NCBI RefSeq assembly: GCF_016919245.1
Contig: NZ_JAFEJA010000001.1
Location: 124,001 to 188,000, forward strand
Source of the DNA: Streptomyces zhihengii
Lineage (GTDB): Bacteria > Actinomycetota > Actinomycetes > Streptomycetales > Streptomycetaceae
Direction: 5' to 3'
DNA length: 64,000 nucleotides
Positions within the stretch are counted from its first letter, which is position 1. Each line of letters starts with the position of its first letter. Of the stretch, positions 41,892 to 49,767 are shown piece by piece. The translations under genes were made by a program, and so were the position numbers. A model generated the notes under the pieces. The model had not been told where the DNA came from. It was given only the letters and a program-made list of their open reading frames with translations, and searched no databases.

Positions 41892-42160
41892 GGCGGCGCG
41901 CCGCGAGCGGCGGCGGCGTCGCGAGCGGCGGCGGCGGCGTCGCCGGGTGACCTGCGGCGGCCGTGGATCCCGTGTGCTCCCCGCGGCTGCGTCCGCCGCC
42001 CCGGGCGAGCCGGGCGAGGACGGCCGGCGGCCTCCCCCGGAAGGCTTTGCCGAACGGTCGACCGACGGCCGTCCCCGGTCGGGTAGCTTCCGTGCATCCG
42101 CTGACGATGACGGGCGGGCTGCTCCGGTCAGGGCGGGGGCGGCCCGCGGGGAGGCATGTG

Positions 42161-42466
42161 ATGAGGTCGATCGACGTCGTGGGGACGGCGTCCGCGCTGC
42201 CGGACGCCTGGAGCTCCCGCTCGCTGGGAGACGTGGGGACGGCCCGGGTGAAGGTCCTGCGCATGGACGGCGGTCCGGTGCCGGAGGAGGCGCACGGGGC
42301 CGCCGAGGTGCTGCTGGTGCTGGACGGGCGGCTGGAGTTGTCGGTGGAGGGCGCCGAAGTCGCCGTCGGGGCCGGTGAGATGTACCGGGTGCCGGCGGGT
42401 GCCCGGCACGCCGTGCGCCCCGGCAGCCGCGGCACGCTGGTGATCGTGGAGGTGCCCGGGGCGTGA
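42161..42466 (+). CDS. small cupin protein
   Basis: A 101-residue single-domain cupin: E-V-L-L-V-L-D-G-R-L-E-L-S-V-E-G near residue 48 and Y-R-V-P-A-G-A-R-H-A-V near 75, the two halves of the barrel. The usual first-motif His pair is absent (E-A-H-G-A-A-E-V), so metal binding is uncertain. GGGGAGG lies before ATG 42161; a GTG three bases earlier is also possible. Function unknown. Confidence 0.75.
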   Translation: MRSIDVVGTASALPDAWSSRSLGDVGTARVKVLRMDGGPVPEEAHGAAEVLLVLDGRLELSVEGAEVAVGAGEMYRVPAGARHAVRPGSRGTLVIVEVPGA

Positions 42467-42540
42467 CGGGGCCGGGCGGCCGGGGCGGGGGCCGGGCGGG
42501 CCGCCGGGCGATGTCAGTGCCCTCTCATAACGTCTGCGCC

Positions 42541-43953
42541 ATGACCCGAACCGCACACACCCTGGCCTACGCGGGATCGTCCGCGCTGACGGGCTCCGGC
42601 ACCGGCCGCAGCCTCGGACTGGAGACCGCGGGCGGCCTGACGCCGGCCGGCGCCGAGGCCCATCCGCGTTTCTTCGCCGGGTTCCTGAGTGAGCCCCAGG
42701 CCGCCGCGCGCGGTCTGCTGGCCGTGGCCGACGTGGCCGCCGCCCGCTGGTTCCGGCGGACCCAGCGGGCGTCGCTGGACCCGGTGGTCACGGCCAACGG
42801 CGACCGGCTGCGCTTCGAGTCCTTCTCCGGGTGCTGTGGGGTCTACGCCCGTCTGGACGTCCTGCCCGAGGGGCTCCGCGGGGCCGACACCGGACACGGC
42901 ACCACCAACGTCGACGTCAACAACCCGCTGCGCGAGGCGCTGTCGCGGATCACCGACGGCGACCCGCTGCACCTGCGGGTCGGTCCCGACGAGCTGGCGG
43001 TGACCACCCTCGACGGGCCGGTCGTCGAGAAGAAGGTGCCGCTGCCCGACCGCTGGCTGCGCGGTTTCGCCGAATCGCAGGGCATCACGGCCGGCTTCGA
43101 CCTCCGTGCGGAGCTGACCGCCACCGAGGCCGTCCGGTTCCTGCGCGCCCTGCCGCGCAGCCCCGCCGCCGGCGGCGCGGCGGGCGGCCCGCTGTGGGTG
43201 GTCCCCGCGGGCCGGACCCTGCGCCCGACCACCCGCCCGGCCCCCGGGGCGATCTGCCTGCCCGGCCCGGAGCGCCTCACCGCCCTCCAGCGCGTGCTGC
43301 GTCAGGCGACCGCCCTGCGGGTGTACGGGCCCGTGCCCGACGGCGCCGCACCGACCGCCTCCGCCTGGGAGATCGTCCTGCCCGGGATGCGCCTCACGCT
43401 GACCCTCTCCCCGGAGGCCGACCGCGGGTTCTCCGGCGAGGGCAGCGTGCTGGAGGCCCTCGCCACCGACACGGCGTCCGAGGACGCCGATCTGGTGTCC
43501 GTCCTGCTCGCCTGGGAACCGCGCATCGAACCGGCCGACCTGGCCGCGCAGTCGGGCCTGCCCGTCGAGCGGGTCAGGGCCGCCCTCACCCTTCTGGGCA
43601 CGGCGGGCAAGGTCGGCTACGACCTCGCCGACGCGTCCTGGTTCCACCGTGAGCTGCCCTACGACGCCCGCCGCGCCGAGCGGCACAACCCGCGGCTGGT
43701 GGCGGCCCGCGCGCTGCTGGCGGAGGGCGCCGTCGCCCTCGACGGCCCCGCCACCGCCCAGGTCGCCTCCGGCGAACGCCGTTACCTGGTAAGGGAGTCC
43801 GGCGGCGCCATGAGCTGCACCTGCCAGTGGTGGGCCGACTACCGCGGGCGCCGCGGCCCCTGCAAGCACGCCCTCGCCACCCGCATGGCCCGCCGCGCCG
43901 CGGCATCCGCCACCACCACCGCCACCACCGCCACCACCGGAGACGCACGATGA
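42541..43953 (+). CDS. SWIM zinc-finger protein
   Basis: A 470-residue cytoplasmic protein. Near the C-terminus it has C-T-C-Q-W-W-A-D-Y-R-G-R-R-G-P-C-K-H (about residues 428-445), the CxCx(n)CxH zinc ligand set of SWIM domains, which bind nucleic acid or protein. Residues about 330-380 (I-E-P-A-D-L-A-A-Q-S-G-L-P-V-E-R-V) look like a winged helix. The tail is an Ala/Thr-rich run. It overlaps the next gene by four bases, a fixed partnership. No binding site for ribosomes is seen at the ATG, so a leaderless mRNA is possible. Confidence 0.8.
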   Translation: MTRTAHTLAYAGSSALTGSGTGRSLGLETAGGLTPAGAEAHPRFFAGFLSEPQAAARGLLAVADVAAARWFRRTQRASLDPVVTANGDRLRFESFSGCCGVYARLDVLPEGLRGADTGHGTTNVDVNNPLREALSRITDGDPLHLRVGPDELAVTTLDGPVVEKKVPLPDRWLRGFAESQGITAGFDLRAELTATEAVRFLRALPRSPAAGGAAGGPLWVVPAGRTLRPTTRPAPGAICLPGPERLTALQRVLRQATALRVYGPVPDGAAPTASAWEIVLPGMRLTLTLSPEADRGFSGEGSVLEALATDTASEDADLVSVLLAWEPRIEPADLAAQSGLPVERVRAALTLLGTAGKVGYDLADASWFHRELPYDARRAERHNPRLVAARALLAEGAVALDGPATAQVASGERRYLVRESGGAMSCTCQWWADYRGRRGPCKHALATRMARRAAASATTTATTATTGDAR

Positions 43954-46598
43954 CCAGCCCGATCGAGAGCCCGGTCGACATCCTCACCGCCGTCCGCGCA
44001 GGCCACACCCTGCGGCTGCCCGCCCTGCTGGCGCCGCTGGACCGCGCCGGGCGCCGCGAGCTGCTGGCCGGGCTGAAGGAACTGCGCGCCGAGCTGCGGG
44101 CCTCCGGCTGGGACCGCTGGCAGGAGCGCGACCGGGTGAGCCCCGCCCTGCTCGTCGCCGGGGCCGCCTGCCAGACCGGCGCCGCCGCTGCCGCCTCGTG
44201 GATAGGCGGCCGGGACATGCGCCGCCGGCGGCGCATCCCCGACCGGGAGCTCCTGGAGGTGTTCGGGGACCGCGACCCCCGGTGGCTCGGCGACCTCGCC
44301 CACCGGCTCGCGGCCCGCTCCGCCACCGCCCAGGACGACTACCCGTTCGTCCTCGAACTCGTCCGGCGGGCCGGCTGCCCCATGCCGACCGGCGACGGCT
44401 GCGTCGAGGGCTGGGCGACGGCCGCGTGGACGGAGCGGGGCAGGCTCACCGACATACTGCGCCGCGACCCGCACCTCACGGCCTTCGTGCCCCGCCTGTT
44501 CGAGACGCCGGAACCGGTCGTCTCCCTCGCCTCGCACCACGATCCGGGCGCACCCGAGGAGTGGCCCGGCGCGCTGACCGCCCTGGCCGCCGAGGGCCTG
44601 CTCGACCGCGCCGCGCTCCTCGACGCCTGCACCGCCCGTCTGCTGCGCGGCGGCACGGCGCTCCATCTGAAGCCCTACCGGTCCGTCCTGGAAGCACTCC
44701 GCCCGACACCGGAGGAGGAGCGGGAGCGGACGGCCGACTGGATCGCGCTCACCGCCGACGCCCCCTCCCCCGTCGCCGGGCACGCGCAGGAGGTGCTGGC
44801 CCGCCTCGCCACCGCCGGCGGCCTCGGCCCGGCACGCCTGGCCGAGATGTCCGCCGCCGTGTTCTTCCGCCCCGAGAAGAAGCTCGTACGGGCGCAGTTG
44901 GTGCTGCTCGGCAAGGTGCTCGCCCGGGATCCGGCCGCCGCACCCGATCTGCTGCCGGTGCTCGGCGAGGCCTTCGGGCACCCGGACACCGACGTCCAGG
45001 AGCGGGCCCTGAAGCTGGCCGCCGCCCACCTCGGCGGCGACGGGTCCCTGCGTGCCGAGCTCGCCGACCGCGCCCATCTGCTCAGCGCCGTGCACCACGC
45101 GCGGGCGGTGGCCCTCCTCGGGGCGGACGCCGCCCCCCGGGAGGACACCGGCCCGTACGAGGAGATCCTGCCGCCGTCACCGCTGCCCGAACCGCTCGGC
45201 GCGTCCCCGGAGTCGGTCGAGGAGACCGTGCAGCTCGTGGCGGCCGTCGTCAACTCCCGCACGGCGTCCGCCGAGGAGTACGAGCGGGCGTTCGACGGCC
45301 TGGTCCGCCACGCCCACCGGGACCGTGCCGCCCTGGCCGTGGCCCTGCGCCCCGCCCTGGCGGACTGCTACTGGCTCGACCCGGCACGCCGCCACTACTA
45401 CACCGACGACCTGCCGGGCCTGGAGCACGTGGCCGCCGCCGTCCTGGACGAACGGCCCTCCGGGTCCAGGCCGCAGGCGCTGGCGAGCTGGCGCAGCGAC
45501 TGCCACCACAGCGACGCCTTCGCCGCCGGGCACGCCCGGGTGGCCGAGGCCGCCCGCTCGCTCACGGCCGGCACGCTGCCCTTCCTGCTCGCCACCCCCA
45601 CCCTGGCCAACGGCACCCTGGACCCGCACGTCCTCGTCACCCGTCTCGCGGAGTACGCCCGCCTCGGCGCCGCGCCGGGCCCGGTGGACTTCGCGCAGGC
45701 CCTGCTACGGGTCCGGCGCGACGCGTCCGCCCGGCCGGGGGCGGCCGCCCTGGGCACGCCCGAGGGCGAGCGGCTGGCGGCCTGGCTCGGCGAGGCCGGG
45801 CTCCCCGCGGCCGTCACCCGCCGCACCGCCCCGGCCGGTCATCACCGCTACGGCGGCAACCCCGACCGCCATGTCCTCGACACCGGCGAACGGCCCGTCG
45901 TCGTGGCGGAGTTCCCCGGCCCGTTCCGCGAGCTCGGCAAGGCCCGCCAGGCGGCCGGCCGCTGCTGGGACGGGGAGGACCCTGAGACGCTGATCGCGCT
46001 GATGCCCGAGGACCGCGACACCCTGGCCGCCTGGTCCCTGGCGCGCATCACGTCCTGCGCCCTCGACGACGAGCGCGGCGGCACCGATGTGCTGCCCGGG
46101 CTCGCCGCCACGGGGCCCGCCGGTCCGGCGGGGCCGGCCCTGCACCTGGCGGTCGCCACCGGGCTCGGTGCCCGGCACGCCGAGGACCGGCTCCGGTCGG
46201 TCGACGCGCTGCTCACCCTCGCGGGCCGTGGCGAGCTGGACACGGCCCGCCTGGGCGCCGACCTCGCCGAGCTGCTGGAGCTGGGCACGCTCAAGGCCGG
46301 GCGGCTCGCCGACGCCCTGCGCACCGCGGCCGCGACGGGTGCCTACGCCACGACCTGGGCCGTCCTCGCCGGTGTCCTGCCCGCCCTGCTCACGGGTGCC
46401 GCGGACCCGCGCGGTACGGGCGAGCTGCTGGAGACCGCCGCCGAGTGCGCCGAGCAGTCCCGGGCCGTGGCGGAGCCTCCCGCCGGGCTCGACGCCACCG
46501 CGGCCCGTGCCGGCCGCTCACGGCTGGTCACCCAGGCGGCCCGGCTGCGCGACGCCCTGCACCGCAACCGGGAGGCGGTGGCCATGGCGGCGGGGTGA
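43950..46598 (+). CDS. DUF6493-type large helical-repeat protein
   Basis: An 882-residue cytoplasmic protein starting M-T-S-P-I-E-S-P-V-D-I-L. It consists largely of helical repeats (A-E-M-S-A-A-V-F-F-R-P-E-K-K-L-V-R-A-Q-L near residue 295; T-D-V-Q-E-R-A-L-K-L-A-A-A-H-L near 350) and a central E-E-T-V-Q-L-V-A-A-V. These features match the DUF6493 proteins encoded next to SWIM proteins in streptomycetes. ATG 43950 overlaps the SWIM stop (ATGA), so the two products are probably made in equal amounts and may form a complex. Biochemical role unknown. Confidence 0.75.
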   Translation: MTSPIESPVDILTAVRAGHTLRLPALLAPLDRAGRRELLAGLKELRAELRASGWDRWQERDRVSPALLVAGAACQTGAAAAASWIGGRDMRRRRRIPDRELLEVFGDRDPRWLGDLAHRLAARSATAQDDYPFVLELVRRAGCPMPTGDGCVEGWATAAWTERGRLTDILRRDPHLTAFVPRLFETPEPVVSLASHHDPGAPEEWPGALTALAAEGLLDRAALLDACTARLLRGGTALHLKPYRSVLEALRPTPEEERERTADWIALTADAPSPVAGHAQEVLARLATAGGLGPARLAEMSAAVFFRPEKKLVRAQLVLLGKVLARDPAAAPDLLPVLGEAFGHPDTDVQERALKLAAAHLGGDGSLRAELADRAHLLSAVHHARAVALLGADAAPREDTGPYEEILPPSPLPEPLGASPESVEETVQLVAAVVNSRTASAEEYERAFDGLVRHAHRDRAALAVALRPALADCYWLDPARRHYYTDDLPGLEHVAAAVLDERPSGSRPQALASWRSDCHHSDAFAAGHARVAEAARSLTAGTLPFLLATPTLANGTLDPHVLVTRLAEYARLGAAPGPVDFAQALLRVRRDASARPGAAALGTPEGERLAAWLGEAGLPAAVTRRTAPAGHHRYGGNPDRHVLDTGERPVVVAEFPGPFRELGKARQAAGRCWDGEDPETLIALMPEDRDTLAAWSLARITSCALDDERGGTDVLPGLAATGPAGPAGPALHLAVATGLGARHAEDRLRSVDALLTLAGRGELDTARLGADLAELLELGTLKAGRLADALRTAAATGAYATTWAVLAGVLPALLTGAADPRGTGELLETAAECAEQSRAVAEPPAGLDATAARAGRSRLVTQAARLRDALHRNREAVAMAAG

Positions 46599-46618
46599 GC
46601 GGAAGAGGCCCGTCCGTC

Positions 46619-46654
46619 CCCGTCCCGCTCGAGCCACCGCCCCGGCGGGACGGG
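46619..46654. terminator. bidirectional hairpin between DUF6493 and DedA-like genes
   Basis: CCCGTCCCGC, a 16-base loop and GCGGGACGGG form a ten-base perfect stem in the 57-bp gap between two convergent stops. Confidence 0.6.
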
Positions 46655-46655
46655 C

Positions 46656-47141
46656 TCAGCCTTCCTCGGCCGCGGTGCCGGAGGGCGACGGGGCCGCCGC
46701 TCTCCTCCTGCGGTACACGACCACCCCGCACACCGCGAGGAGGAGGGCGGCCACGCCGGACACCCCGAGGGCCGTCCGCTCGGCGAAGAGCCGTCCCAGC
46801 ACTTCCAGCACACCGATCCCCGCGGTCGCGTAGATCATCGCCCAGGCAGCTCCGCCGACGAACAGGGCAGGGAGGTAGCGCGGCAGCGGCATGCGCATGC
46901 TGCCCGCGAGGAAGTTGGCGGCGGTCTGGAAGCCGATGGTCAGGAAGGAGAGGGCCACCACCGGCGCGCCCCAGCGCTGGATCGCCCGCTCGGCGCGCAG
47001 GAACTTCGCCGAGGAGATCCGCCCGGCGAACCTGCTGCGCCGGGCTCCGGCACCGGCGAGCCACCCGACGGCGAACGTCCCTCCGGCGCGGAGCAGGACG
47101 ATGACGTACAGGGCTCCGGCGGTGACGACGACCTTATCCAC
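46656..47141 (-). CDS. DedA/VTT-type membrane protein
   Basis: A 161-residue inner membrane protein with about four hydrophobic segments. The first half has the DedA pattern R-A-G-G-T-F-A-V-G-W-L-A-G near residue 18, F-L-R-A-E-R-A-I-Q-R-W-G-A-P-V-V-A-L-S-F-L-T-I-G near 48 and the P-x-x-x-F-x-x-G-x-x-x-W segment L-P-A-L-F-V-G-G-A-A-W near 90. DedA proteins are putative lipid scramblases or ion-coupled transporters. It is shorter than typical DedA (about 200). GTG 47141 is the first start. Confidence 0.7.
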   Translation of the reverse strand: MDKVVVTAGALYVIVLLRAGGTFAVGWLAGAGARRSRFAGRISSAKFLRAERAIQRWGAPVVALSFLTIGFQTAANFLAGSMRMPLPRYLPALFVGGAAWAMIYATAGIGVLEVLGRLFAERTALGVSGVAALLLAVCGVVVYRRRRAAAPSPSGTAAEEG

Positions 47142-47588
47142 AGCGCCGCGCCCCGGGCCCCGGGCCGGTACCGGCGTACCCCGACGTCAGCCGCATGAGC
47201 GTCCCGCCCCGGCGGGCGCACACCGCGCACAGGACCGGTCTCCGTCTCTCATCCGCGCTCCGCCTCCACCCGTTCCGTCCCGTGGGTTCCCGCCTGCGGC
47301 GGGGAACCCCGATCCGCACGCCCGCCATGCCAGGCAAGGGCAGCCTAACCGAACGCGCACCGGCCGGTGCGGGCGCCCTGACCACCGAGGACGCCGCGCG
47401 GGTCGCCCCCGCCCGGCACGGCGAACCCGGGCGGGTCCGGCCGCCGTCTCGGCACGGCCGGCAGGGCCGTCAGCCGCCGCCGCTGCCGGTCATCGCGCTC
47501 ACCCTCGCCCTCGCCCTCGATGCCGTCGCCGTCCTCGCCGCCTGCGCTGCCGTCGTGGGCGTCCGGACATCCGGGCGGCCGGGCGCCG
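47142..47588. other. 447-bp stretch without a convincing gene
   Basis: Between the DedA-like start and the TetR stop. A plus-strand frame (47195-47665) contains one hydrophobic segment (V-I-A-L-T-L-A-L-A-L-D-A-V-A-V-L-A) but is otherwise Arg/Pro-rich, lacks a ribosome binding site and runs into the TetR gene. GGCAGCCTAACC near 47339-47350 resembles half of an iron-box; I would not call it. Confidence 0.5.
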
Positions 47589-48200
47589 TCACTCGCCGTC
47601 ACCGCGGCCGCCGGCGGCGTGGTCGTCGTGCAGCAGGGCGAGCTGATGGGCGACGGCTCCGGTGAGCCGCCGCTCGTCGTCCGTGGCGAGGAGGTCGAGC
47701 AGGGCGCCCCGGAGGACGGCCAGGGCCAGGGTGCGGCGGGTGGCACCGGCCGCGCTGTCGCGTTCGGACGGGGGCTGGAAGCCGGCCAGCACACCGAGCC
47801 AGTCCTCCACGGTGGCACGGGCGAATCCCGCCCAGGGCCCCTCGGGCTGGACGAGGGAGCGGGTGTACGCCTCGGCCCACAGCCGCAGCAGCGGCCGGTG
47901 CTCCTCCGCGGCGAGCCAGGTCCAGACCCGCTCGACGGCCGGGCCGAGCCCGGTGGGACCCTCGGGCCGCCCGGCCCGGTCCAGGAGCGCCAGTTCGTCG
48001 GCGCGGGCGCGCGCGAGCAGCGCCCGCAGCAGACCGTCCTTGCTCTCGAAGAGGAACAGCAGGACCCGCGGGCTGGAGCCGATGGCCTCGGCCAGCGGGC
48101 GCAGGGACAGGTCGGTCAGGCCGTGGGCGAGGGCATACCGGTACGCCGCCTCCAGCAGCTCGGTCTGCCGGGCGGAGGGTGCTGGCGCTTGCTGGGACAT
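47589..48200 (-). CDS. TetR-family regulator
   Basis: A 203-residue regulator. The helix-turn-helix spans residues about 10-58 (L-L-E-A-A-Y-R-Y-A-L-A-H-G-L; L-S-L-R-P-L-A-E-A-I-G-S-S-P-R-V-L-L-F-L-F-E-S-K-D-G-L). The C-terminal ligand domain contains W-T-W-L-A-A-E-E-H-R-P-L-L-R-L-W. A palindrome begins four bases upstream of the ATG, leaving no room for a ribosome binding site; this suggests leaderless translation and tight autorepression. Divergent from a GNAT gene. Confidence 0.85.
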   Translation of the reverse strand: MSQQAPAPSARQTELLEAAYRYALAHGLTDLSLRPLAEAIGSSPRVLLFLFESKDGLLRALLARARADELALLDRAGRPEGPTGLGPAVERVWTWLAAEEHRPLLRLWAEAYTRSLVQPEGPWAGFARATVEDWLGVLAGFQPPSERDSAAGATRRTLALAVLRGALLDLLATDDERRLTGAVAHQLALLHDDHAAGGRGDGE

Positions 48201-48203
48201 GCG

Positions 48204-48232
48204 GTTAGCCTAACTGAAACAACTGTTTCAGT
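48204..48232. promoter_or_regulatory. two overlapping palindromes at the TetR/GNAT divergent promoter
   Basis: GTTAGCCTAAC (48204-48214) and ACTGAAACAACTGTTTCAGT (48213-48232, nine-base perfect arms). The second is a likely TetR operator controlling both directions; the first resembles a diverged iron-box, but I favour TetR. Confidence 0.7.
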
Positions 48233-48284
48233 GATCTGAACGCGTGATCCGGACAGACGATCCCGGGGGCCAGGAGAGCAGCTC

Positions 48285-48797
48285 ATGCCGCAGCAGGACC
48301 GCAAGCACGTCGTCGTACGCCCCGCCGACCGGCCCGGCGACCTGGGATGGGCGGTGATGGCCCACGGTGAGACGTACGACAGGCAGTTCGGCTGGAACAC
48401 CGACTTCGAGGCCCTGGTCGCCGGGATCGTCGCCGACTACGGCGCCGGTCACGATCCGGCCCGGGAGGCCGGCTGGATCGCCGAGGTCGACGGCCGGCGC
48501 GTGGGCTGCGTCTTCCTGGTCGCGGGCGACCGGCCGGAGGTGGCACGGCTGCGGATCCTGCTCGTCACCCCCGAGGGCAGGGGCCTCGGCCTCGGGACGC
48601 GCCTCGTCGAGGAGTGCCTCGCCTTCGCCCGTGCCGCGGGCTACGAGCAGGTGACGCTGTGGACCAACGACGTGCTCACGGCGGCCCGCAGGATCTACCG
48701 GAGCTTCGGCTTCACCCTCGCCGACGAGGAACCCCACCACAGCTACGGCCACGATCTCGTCGGCCAGAACTGGACGCTCGACCTGGGGCGGCCGTAG
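48285..48797 (+). CDS. GNAT-family N-acetyltransferase
   Basis: A 170-residue acetyl-CoA-dependent transferase. Motif A is visible as I-L-L-V-T-P-E-G-R-G-L-G-L-G-T-R-L-V near residue 86 (R-x-x-G-x-G/A), followed by V-T-L-W-T-N-D-V-L and A-R-R-I-Y-R-S-F-G-F near 130. The N-terminal E-T-Y-D-R-Q-F-G-W-N-T-D-F-E-A-L is the pattern seen in the GNAT half of MarR-GNAT fusions. AGGAGAGCAGCTC precedes the ATG. Likely controlled by the divergent TetR; substrate unknown. Confidence 0.82.
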   Translation: MPQQDRKHVVVRPADRPGDLGWAVMAHGETYDRQFGWNTDFEALVAGIVADYGAGHDPAREAGWIAEVDGRRVGCVFLVAGDRPEVARLRILLVTPEGRGLGLGTRLVEECLAFARAAGYEQVTLWTNDVLTAARRIYRSFGFTLADEEPHHSYGHDLVGQNWTLDLGRP

Positions 48798-48830
48798 CCG
48801 TTCCACCGGGGATCACACCCGGTGGAACGG
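48798..48830. terminator. bidirectional hairpin between GNAT and MBL genes
   Basis: CCGTTCCACCGGG, seven-base loop, CCCGGTGGAACGG: 13-bp perfect stem starting one base behind the GNAT stop; the MBL stop lies in its loop, so the right arm encodes that protein's last residues. Confidence 0.75.
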
Positions 48831-49655
48831 CTCCGTCAGATGCGGTGTCGCCAGGTGCAGCGGGGTGGCGGCGCCGAGGCCGAGCAGGCGTTCCCGGGAG
48901 TGCCCGGCCGTCTCGGGGTCGGTCTCGTGCGCGTAGGCGAGCCGGGGGTGGAGCAGTTGGAGCGCGTGCACCAGGAGGTCGCCGGTGACGAGGGCGAGCT
49001 CGTGCCCGTCGTCGACCAGCACGCTCTGGTGTCCGGGCGTGTGCCCGGGTGTGGCGACCACGCGCCCGGTGCGCAGCGGTGTGTCCCCGTCGAGGAGGCG
49101 GAGCCGGCCGGCGGCGGCGAGCGGGTCGGTGAGGGTTTCGCGGAGCTGCGGATTGAGTGTGTCGACGGCGTCGAACTCGGCCTGCTGGAGCAGGTATTCG
49201 GCGTTCGGGAAGTAGGGGCGGCGGTCGTCCGGAGCGGTGCCGCCCCCGGAGGGGACGGCCGCCTCCGTCACGACCGCCCATCCGACGTGGTCGGTGTGCA
49301 GATGGGTGAGCACCACCGTGTCGACCTCGGCCGGGTCGATGCCCGCCGCGGCGAGCGACGCGGGGAGCACACCCGGTACGGGTGCCCACGCGCGGGCCGG
49401 GCCGTCCGCCGGCCCGATGCCGGCGTCCACGACGGTGAGGCCCCGCTCGCTTCGGATCGCGTACGCGCGGAACCGGAGCCGCCAGCGGCCCTCGGCGTCG
49501 ACCGCGCCCGGGTCGTAGCGGTCGGCCTCGGCCCACTGGGCGGCCGTGGCGCCGGGGAACGCCTCGGCGCGCGGGGAGAAGAACGGGCCCTCGGCGTCGA
49601 AGAGGGCGATGATCTCGGTCGAGCCGATCCGCAGGCGGGGAACGCTGAGGGACAT
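48813..49655 (-). CDS. MBL-fold metallo-hydrolase
   Basis: A 280-residue enzyme with the metallo-beta-lactamase metal motif T-H-L-H-T-D-H-V-G near residue 116, the second His in T-P-G-H-T-P-G-H near 208, the bridging Asp in V-T-G-D-L near 228 and a late His in A-T-P-H-L-T near 272. The N-terminal V-V-D-A-G-I-G near 75 is typical of the subgroup that includes quorum-quenching lactonases and related hydrolases. Substrate unknown. The C-terminus ends in the loop of the terminator hairpin. Confidence 0.82.
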   Translation of the reverse strand: MSLSVPRLRIGSTEIIALFDAEGPFFSPRAEAFPGATAAQWAEADRYDPGAVDAEGRWRLRFRAYAIRSERGLTVVDAGIGPADGPARAWAPVPGVLPASLAAAGIDPAEVDTVVLTHLHTDHVGWAVVTEAAVPSGGGTAPDDRRPYFPNAEYLLQQAEFDAVDTLNPQLRETLTDPLAAAGRLRLLDGDTPLRTGRVVATPGHTPGHQSVLVDDGHELALVTGDLLVHALQLLHPRLAYAHETDPETAGHSRERLLGLGAATPLHLATPHLTEPFHRV

Positions 49656-49741
49656 GGGCGCGATCCTGCCACGGCGGGGTGCGGGCGTGGTGGGGTGGGG
49701 AGCCCCGGCGCCCGGTGGGGCCGCCGGCGGGGCGGGCCGTG

Positions 49742-49763
49742 CGGGCCCTTGCTCGGGGGCCCG
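49742..49763. terminator. hairpin behind the MFS gene
   Basis: CGGGCCC, eight bases, GGGCCCG (seven-base stem) starting five bases past the MFS stop at 49768, on its downstream side. Confidence 0.5.
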
Positions 49764-49767
49764 GGGA

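Noticed and set aside
47195..47665. Possible small membrane protein on the plus strand
   Set aside because: Only one hydrophobic stretch, no ribosome binding site, Arg/Pro-rich remainder and overlap with the TetR gene end.
48204..48222. Iron-box (DmdR/IdeR site)
   Set aside because: Only partial agreement with the consensus and better explained as part of the TetR operator region.
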